Below are positions 57,346-64,000 of a stretch of 64,000 nucleotides of DNA, in pieces; position 1 is the stretch's first letter, and each line of letters opens with the position of its first letter. The translations under genes and the position numbers were made by a program. The DNA lies in contig OX596340.1 of NCBI GenBank assembly GCA_951394405.1, positions 124,001 to 188,000 on the forward strand, read 5' to 3'. Source of the stretch: Coprinellus micaceus (taxonomy: Eukaryota; Basidiomycota; Agaricomycetes; Agaricales; Psathyrellaceae). Under the pieces are notes generated by a model, which was not told the origin of the DNA, did not search any database, and was given only the letters and a program-made list of their open reading frames with translations.

Positions 57346-59105
57346 TTAGCGAAAGGAATAGTAGGCCAGCCAGAATGAATACCTCTCCTCGCCCTCCATA
57401 TGCGACCACATTGCCAGCGCCGTCCCAGATACAGGACACACACAAAATCCAACGGGACCATGCCCCGGGCGAACATTGTCCCAAGGGATGAACGGTACCA
57501 TATCACAAGAGAACTCTGGAAAACCGACCAGATTCGACGCTGGCAGATGTTGGGATTCTTCCGGAACGCCCCTCCATTTGAGCAGCGAGATCCACCCACA
57601 GAACCGCGAGCCGTCCTTCCCCTCATAGATGTCGGCGACGACTGTTCCTGCAACATTTCCAGATGCTGTCCAAATCGTCCCGCCCCTATCGGGAGAGTTG
57701 CAGATAGCCGTGTGGGTGCGGACTGTGTAGGACAGAGACGGATTCGCGGAGATCCAGTGTAAGTCGTAGTGGTTCAAGATATTGTTGGCAGCGTACTCGG
57801 GGACGAAATACGTGAGGATCTCAGAGACGGGGGAACCGTAAGTGGCGGTTACGAGCGCTGCGGCGGCCGTGGACTGCTTAAGACTGTACATATGGGCGAT
57901 GGGAACTGGCGGACCTCTGTCGTCGGGATCAGTGGCCGACAAGTCAATCCAGTCTTCCATTGGCATTCCAGGGGGTATCTCGAATGCGTAGATTTGATTT
58001 GCCGTCATGAAAAGGACATGGCCTCCAGCAAGACGAGTCTATGGGATTTTGGGTAAGGGAAAGTCAGATTTATCAGGTCAGATTTGTCCACAAGGGAACG
58101 AACCTCTAGGATACTGTCGGGCAGATTCCCAGTCCTCCAGCCAGAGACAGTTCCGTCTTGGTAGTCCCAAACCACGATTATGAAGTACTCGTTTCCTTCC
58201 TCCGTCGAGTACAGTAGCACTCGGCCAGAAGCGTCGACGTAGGTGTGCGGCGACTCTATTTCCTTTGTTTTGGTGAGTTGGATGATTCCCAGATCGGTGA
58301 CGACGACTCTGCCCTCGACAGCAGGACAATACGTGAGTTTGAGTAATCGTCGTTTCAGCCTGGTAACTCCGTGGTTGGGAGGAGGGAGGGTCCGGAGGTA
58401 ATAGAAATTGCATACCTGAGATCCTCCTGTGAAGTGTCCAAAGAGTCTGTAATGAGAACCACAAATATGCTCTCTGTCTCCGGGCTTGTACCTTCAACCA
58501 GAAACATCTCAAATACCTCGTACTCTTGAGGTACAGAGTAGTTTAGGGCTAGCAACGGGGAGCTAGGTGACTTTACGTCCCACATCGTCAGCCATCCGGG
58601 GTAGAGGGTGATGATGTATCGTCCACCAGGAACTAGGCGCGCACTCTGGATTCCACCGCGCGTAGTGGGAGTGTTGAACTCGCCGGACTCGCTCTCTGAG
58701 GTCTTGAATCTGAGGTCTAACCTTGTCATTTCTTGCGGGATGATCGTATCGGGGCCCGCAAGAGAATATGCGCGGGCCATTCGAAGCCCAGCAAAGCACG
58801 CGTCCTTAAGCTCCGCTGTGCTCGAGAGGTCGGCATAGGAGGGCCACCAGAGGTTACCGCGGCGACATTCCAGCTTCAAGCGGTGCATCCAGATATCTAG
58901 GGAGCCCTTGACAAGGCTCCGATACATCTTGTTTGTCTTGACAAATGGGGTCAGGACGCGTACGGCGATACATTTACCACTGATGATGAACTTCACATAC
59001 CTGTTCAAAGTGAACGACATCGAAGACAGATTCCAGATTCTTCACGATAATGGAAATTACTTCGAGAGGCAGGGTAGTGAGGGAGGGTTGGGCTGAAAAC
59101 AACAT
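57346..59105 (-). CDS. F-box protein with long beta-strand-rich C-terminus
   Basis: Exons 59105-59001, 58936-58416, 58359-58104 and 58038-57346 sum to 1575 nt and give 524 residues. The N-terminus TTLPLEVISIIVKNLESVFDVVHFEQ resembles an F-box. The rest has repeated hydrophobic strands with W at strand ends (LTMWDVKSP, IIVVWDYQDGTVSGWR), suggesting a propeller-like domain, although clear WD repeats are not seen. It has no sequence signature of the EDRFG family. Probable SCF adaptor; target unknown. Confidence 0.78.
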
Positions 59106-59659
59106 GGGCGTTCAAAGCGAGAGCTTGAAAGTCGTGTCTCGGACGTTGTTGCGTGGCTCAGGGCCCCCTTTCCCAGGATCCGGATCATCCGCCAAGAGCC
59201 ACCCCGCTAGAAACGGGCGCATCGGTTCCACTTCGGTTGAGCCTCCTCTCGACTAAGACGTACGATCGGCGGAGGGAGGAGAATACAAATAACTGGATAA
59301 TAACGTCATGCAACGTTGAAGGGGCCAACGACTAGGAGTCTGTAGGTTTTGCGAGTACTACTTCATTGATATCTGTTCCCACTTGGGGCGTTGTGGGCGC
59401 TTGTGGAACTAACGTCGGAGGAAGAGGACCATGGGGGAGGATTCGGGTGGAGGTACCCTGTGAGGTTCTCGTGTACAATGATCTTCCCCTGTATAAGTTC
59501 GGACGTTGATGGCATGCAGTATAGGATACACGCCGAACAAATAATCGACTTGCCCACTCTATCTGCAAGTTCCAACTTTCGGTCATAGGTTTCTGTTCCA
59601 ATCAAGTGAACATAGACCCAGAACCAAGCTGACTGACTACTGAACACTAAGGTAAATAT
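59106..59659. other. Intergenic, no gene seen
   Basis: Between the start of the F-box gene and the 3' end of the hypothetical gene on the same strand. Short frames only, no repeats noted. Confidence 0.4.
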
Positions 59660-60508
59660 TTAAGCGCGGTACTTTCGTATCAACTCGTCCCTAAACCTCT
59701 TGAGCGACCTCTCCGTCACTTCTTCTTCTAGACCTTCTCGAACGACCGCACCAAATTCATCTCTCATCCTATCGAGCACCTCTCCCCTGTGGTAAGCATA
59801 TAGGTTGAGCATACCAGGTGACCACGGCTCGTTATACGCCAAGGCTGGAACTGTATGATGACCTCCGATCCCCGCGAGTCGGCGCGAGACAATCGTAGCG
59901 ACGTCTGCGTATTCAAGGGGCTCTTGAGGGGCGACTAAGCGGTTTTGGACCTCATACTCCGGCGGTGGGTCCTGCTTTGTGTGCGGGGCCGAGAGGCTAT
60001 GATGCACGCAGGAGCCAGCCAAAATCATAGGTGGGGATTTCTTGCGCGAGGGAGGGGTGAGGATTCCTTTGAGTTTAGCGCCGAGGGTGGGTTTGCAATC
60101 GGGGTGTTCGAAGGCGTCGATAGCCTCGATGAGCTCTGAGTGGGAATCAATGAACCTAAATATGCCAATCCTCAAGGCTTGGATATCTGGCGAGATGAGA
60201 TAGATCTCTCCCTGCTTGAAAGCCTTCAAGAGTGCGAGGACGAAAAGCAAGGATCCTGGGACTTTACCCAGAGAAGTCTGTGAAGCTATCTGGTTTTGCG
60301 CAAACAAGTACAGATAGAACAACGCCGAGAAGATGAGTTCGTCACCTAGCGGGTGGTTGATGAATGGGAATAGGAGTGGGATAAAGAAACTGTGAACTGC
60401 GATGTCACCCTTGAGCTTGAGGTCGGTCGTGACGAAGGTGTGTATGAGGTGCGCGAGACGATTCCCGTCTAATGGGAGGGGTATGGCTGGGATTGCTTGC
60501 GAAGTCAT
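59660..60508 (-). CDS. Intronless hypothetical protein
   Basis: One open frame; starting at MTSQAIPAIPLPLDG (60508) it gives 282 residues. The same frame is open to 60697, but the upstream part is unlike protein of known type. The N-terminal half has several hydrophobic helices (HSFFIPLLFPFI, LIFSALFYLYLFAQ, SLLFVLALLKAF) that may be amphipathic packing helices, not TM segments. The C-terminal part is charged and ends RFRDELIRKYRA. I recognise no family. Confidence 0.5.
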   Translation of the reverse strand: MTSQAIPAIPLPLDGNRLAHLIHTFVTTDLKLKGDIAVHSFFIPLLFPFINHPLGDELIFSALFYLYLFAQNQIASQTSLGKVPGSLLFVLALLKAFKQGEIYLISPDIQALRIGIFRFIDSHSELIEAIDAFEHPDCKPTLGAKLKGILTPPSRKKSPPMILAGSCVHHSLSAPHTKQDPPPEYEVQNRLVAPQEPLEYADVATIVSRRLAGIGGHHTVPALAYNEPWSPGMLNLYAYHRGEVLDRMRDEFGAVVREGLEEEVTERSLKRFRDELIRKYRA

Positions 60509-61350
60509 TTGGGGTGCGGGGCGAAATGGGATGATTGTGAATACACTGTGGGGGACCTGGGCCTTTAAATATATATGTAAACTCAAAGCACCGAGTTTGA
60601 AAGTGATCAAAGCCATTTGTGCCTCGTCGACCTCGAGACGCTTTGATCTCCCAAGGTAGTCAGGCCAATTGCCGATGGTCAAAGCAATGGACCACAAGTT
60701 CGTTTTATTGGGCCTCTGAGGGCGTTGGCAGGCTCCTGCCAGTGTGAATAGAGCTCCCTAGCGAACGTAATAATGAGACCGCGTTTCCTGGGTACCAGTT
60801 CCGGAGCAAAGATACAACGGAGCCACGAGCGAGTTGCGTCCTGACGACGCTACGACCAAACTGTTGTGTGCCGAAAATACAGGTTACCCAACCTCGAACT
60901 CCCATTAGGGATGCGGTGCCTCGTTTAGCTTGTACCTTCTTGATGCTTCCTCCAGCGGATAAAATATGTCTACTGCGCAATATCATCCTCTAAACCATGC
61001 ATAAGTAGGGTGGGCACCACCCAGCGCCTAATAGGCGACCTCGGGCGCAGAGGATTCCCCGTTGGCGATGGTCCTGTATCGGGCCCATACGCGGATATTC
61101 GGGGGTGGCCCTGCCTTGCTCTCCTGCTCCGTCTGTCACATCTGGGTGCTTGGTCTCAAAGAAGCACCTTGAAGAGTTCTTTGTGGATCGAATATGTCCT
61201 GCCACTCCCTTCGTTGCACACCGCTTGACTGTATCACGAATCTCGGTTTCATCATCACGACAATTCAAGGGCAACCTCCCTGTTCCTGTCCAGAGGCGTC
61301 AGTATGATCCGCGTTCTGTGGGCGATAAGATAGTTGGATACACCAAGCGA
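60509..61350. other. Intergenic, no gene seen
   Basis: No coding pattern. GGGCGATAAGATAG at 61319 is a near copy of the inner arm of the foldback element that follows. Confidence 0.4.
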
Positions 61351-61463
61351 TTCCCTATTTGTCCTCCGAACTGGTTTAACGGGCGATAAAATAGCTGTGG
61401 CGCACAGCTATTTTCACAGCCATTTTATCGCCCCTTAAACCAGTGCGGAGGACAAATAGGGAA
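61351..61463. mobile_element. Short foldback (MITE-like) element
   Basis: A 113-bp near-perfect hairpin. The arms start TTCCCTATTTGTCCTCCG in inverted orientation and continue through GGTTTAA and GGGCGATAAAAT with two or three mismatches. The right arm has an extra AAAATAGCTGTG near the centre. No target duplication was found. The inner motif GGGCGATAA resembles the CCGATAAGG motifs at the right end of the 11.7-kb block. Confidence 0.7.
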
Positions 61464-61825
61464 GCTCGTTGAACTTCGTCACGCCAAGCCCGATGTTGCA
61501 AGTGCATGCGAAGACTCTCAATCACTGTTTGGTAACCTGCATAATCCTCCTCCGCCGTCCTTTATGATGGTTACTGCAAACGAGAGTGGAGCGCGGGGGA
61601 TGGACAGTCCGGGGACCGGTTGTGACTACAAGTACGCTCTGATGTGCACGTCTGCACGACTCCGAGTGATTATCTCTAGGTCGTTAATGTTGGAATTAGA
61701 ACGGGACTTCTGGTGCTATTTGGGTTACGCTGTGAAAGAATCATGCCTCATGGTTCTGCACAGCCCCGCACAAAGCACTCAAGTACTGGTGATCGCACAG
61801 GTCACAAGACGCCAGATGGCTTCTC
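61464..61825. other. Intergenic, no gene seen
   Basis: Leader region of the polytopic membrane gene. An upstream open frame at 61564-62073 overlaps it in another phase and is rejected. Confidence 0.4.
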
Positions 61826-63704
61826 ATGGTTCTCCTCCTGTCCCTCGTCTTTTACACCTGGGGTCCCTCTGTTGCTGCCCACCCGCCCGGTGTGACTCTT
61901 TTGAAGTCAAGAGACGCACCCACGAGCGAGCAATTCGACACGAACTACCGCTCGACGACGGACATACTCTGGACGTGCTTGCTCACCATCTTTGCATGCA
62001 CCTGGGTTTCCGTCCACCCAAACGTTGCTGGATATCAGTCGACTTGGCGTCAGACGTTCACAGCGCGCCTTGAGCTGATGCTGTGGGCAGTCTTTGCCCC
62101 TGAGCTGATAGTCGTGTTCGCGTTTCGACAGTGGGGCGGGGCAAGGGCTATCGAGCGCAGAATGAATGAACTTGCTCGAAGCCAAGGCGCTGGTAAGGGT
62201 AAGTCCCAGCGACCGCTACATTGGCATATTGAGTTTAACAGCGGCTCTTTTCTCGCAGACATAATGCCATGGACTGAGACGCGTGCGCACCTCCTTCAGA
62301 TGGGCGGGTTCATAATCAGGGAGAAGGATGGCCGCTGCCGCTACCTCGATATAACCTGGCTACTGGAAGGTCGAGAGGTCACAAGCACGGTATGATCTAT
62401 CTCGATAATGCCTTGTCGTCCCTTTGACCCCTTTCTTAGCTCATGTTCTCCTCTTCGACCATCTCTTTCCACAGCTTGAGCCAGCAATTGGACAGAGAGG
62501 GGAGACCCGTTGTGCCAAACCCCGTACCAGATGACCTTGGAGCAGAGAGAGAGGGCAGACCCTTTGTGCCAAACTCCGTACCAGATGGCCTTGGAGCAGA
62601 CAGCGAACTTCCCCGAGATCTCATGACGCTGCTCAGCATCAATGTCCCAGAAAGTGACATCTGGGACAAGAGCAAAGGGGACGCCTTCGGGAAAGGTCTT
62701 GCTCTCACTCAAACGACATGGTTCCTTGTACAGATACTGGCCAGGTTCGCTCTGAGAATGGACGTGACACACCTCGAGGTGACAACTCTGGCGTATGCTG
62801 CACTAAATGGGGTAATTTATTGGTTTTGGTGGAAGAAGCCGCTGGACGTACAGTGTCCTTTTATCATCGATGATCATCTTGGTGCTCGCCAAGAATCTGG
62901 CAGCCCTTTCAAGAGCACTCGAGTCAATTTGCCTGCCCCACCCGAAGCGGTGCATCTGAGTTCACCAAAAAATAATGCTTCAACGACATCCGTGCTTTCT
63001 GTGCTTTCTGGACCTGCGCGAAGCCGCACCTTCTGGGCCAGAGAAGGTACGTTTCCCAGCTTATTCTGGATGCCATTCATCTGACAATGCCACCTGTATT
63101 CTCAGCTCCCATGATCCTGGTGCGCACTCTTAAGAGAGGCATTAACCGACTCAGAACAGTCGTCGAGTACCGGAGAGGCAACCCAGAGAACCAAGTGGAG
63201 ACTAGGTCTACAAGGTTTCCAATGTTCTACGCCCTAGAGCTATCAACCAACTACCCATTTAATCGACCAGCGCCTCGGGCCATTCTCGCCTCCAACCATT
63301 CAGCCACGCAACTGATGGGTCTCGCCCTTGCGTCCGCTTTCGGCGCCATCCACTGCATCGCCTGGAACTTACAGTTTGACCGCGCATCTCCAACGCCTCT
63401 TCCACTCGGAAAACTTTGGCGAGTGTCGTCACTGTGTATCGCCGCATCCCCTGCACCTCTAGCACTCGTTTTCGTCACAGCCTTTCTACACCAGTGGCCG
63501 AAAGGCCAGCCACTTTTCAGACTTGAGCGAAGCATATGGTGGAAGTGCATCGGCTGGTTAAAGGTGGTTGGGCAGGCGGTTGTGTTCCTGTACATCCCTG
63601 CGAGGCTTATCTTGATTGTGCTGGCATTCTACGACTTGGGCTCGTTGACGCCGAGTGCACATCGGACGGTGGAGTGGGCGTCTTTCGTACCGCACTTTGG
63701 ATAG
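61826..63704 (+). CDS. Polytopic membrane protein with signal peptide, unknown function
   Basis: Exons 61826-62198, 62259-62389, 62485-63046 and 63106-63704 sum to 1665 nt and give 554 residues. The N-terminus MVLLLSLVFYTW looks like a signal peptide. Then come the conserved-looking stretch DILWTCLLTIFACTWVSVHPN, LMLWAVFAPELIVVFAFRQW, QTTWFLVQILARFALR...LEVTTLAYAALNGVIYWFWWKKPLDVQCP and several C-terminal helices ending VEWASFVPHFG. I have seen this arrangement in many unannotated agaricomycete proteins but know no function. Exon 3 holds an 18-residue tandem duplication. The 62484 acceptor is chosen because it keeps the frame. Confidence 0.72.
62491..62598 (+). repeat. 54-bp in-frame tandem duplication
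   Basis: Two adjacent 54-bp units encode DREGRPVVPNPVPDDLGA and EREGRPFVPNSVPDGLGA. They lie in the hydrophilic loop before the QTTWF helix of the membrane protein. The frame is kept, so the duplication is tolerated. Confidence 0.85.
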
Positions 63705-64000
63705 CTGAACTCTCTTCATTTAATGGACATTTTCCGAGTAGCTTGAATCTGATATGTACCCGACAGAACATAACATACCCAATAAAAGTACGCTTACGAC
63801 TCTCAAGAATGAACGTAGACCCTTCCATATTTCCAATACGAAAACATTCAGTGACACAACCGCAAAGCGGCGGCATCCAACACAATTTCGATCCAGCCCG
63901 CGCTCGAACCTGGTTAGCGTAAAGTGCTCCCCACTGATCCCTCAAACTCCCCTCTCAATCCTCCTCATCACGTTTCCCTAATTATAGCCACAGACGAATA
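63705..64000. other. 3' flank, no gene seen
   Basis: Contains a possible polyadenylation signal AATAAA at 63780. Nothing else is recognisable before the window ends. Confidence 0.4.

Noticed and set aside
63880..63950. T-loop-like GGTTCGAG on the minus strand as a tRNA
   Set aside because: No acceptor or anticodon stem can be paired around it.

Overview
The window looks like a nuclear contig from a filamentous basidiomycete, most likely an agaricomycete. Genes are dense and broken by many short (about 45-75 nt) introns with GT..AG ends. The families present (F-box paralogs with a C-terminal 'EDRFG' tail, TPR-CHAT proteins, DUF6534- and DUF6533-like membrane proteins, a TET/JBP-like dioxygenase, XPG-type nucleases, a Crypton-type tyrosine recombinase) are ones I associate with Agaricomycetes. 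No rRNA, CRISPR or bacterial operon structure is visible. Gene models were built by eye; most close exactly in frame over all exons, which is the main support for them.

Left region (1-21.1 kb): a decayed S8 subtilisin runs off the left edge. It is followed by a tandem family of six-TM proteins of unknown function: copies A and B at 1.3-3.6 kb, C and D at 16.9-19.2 kb, E at 20.1-21.1 kb, and F at 32.3-33.4 kb. A+B and C+D are two copies of one segmental duplication of about 3.9 kb. An 11.7-kb block (about 5.2-16.9 kb) sits inside the second copy, between its S8-derived fragment and the 3' end of gene C. The block holds an intact Crypton-type tyrosine recombinase at its right edge reading inward, a TET/JBP-like dioxygenase and an XPG-family nuclease, all on the minus strand, plus a C-rich repeat tract and end-proximal palindromes and repeats. 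I read it as a cargo-carrying recombinase element, comparable in layout to the ascomycete Starships. This is the main candidate for something new.

Middle region (21.3-34.2 kb): a 660-bp non-autonomous DNA transposon with perfect 36-bp inverted repeats and an 8-bp target duplication; a tandem pair of small single-TM proteins; one F-box gene; a 2H-phosphoesterase (AKAP7/ASCC1-like) with an RG-rich N-terminus; tRNA-Ser(AGA), tRNA-Lys(CTT) and tRNA fragments; six-TM copy F; and a Tc1/mariner-type MITE.

Right region (34.8-64 kb): a 1252-residue TPR-CHAT protein is followed by a 415-residue CHAT-only paralog that keeps the same upstream DNA but has lost the repeat array. Next comes an F-box cluster (five more members of the 'EDRFG' family, one frameshifted, plus an unrelated F-box gene), a small thioredoxin with a WCNNC active site, two polytopic membrane proteins (DUF6534-like and DUF6533-like), an F-box protein with a long beta-strand-rich C-terminus, an intronless hypothetical gene, a foldback element and a 554-residue polytopic membrane protein. 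The mix of expanded F-box, CHAT and membrane families with several mobile elements suggests a fast-evolving accessory region.
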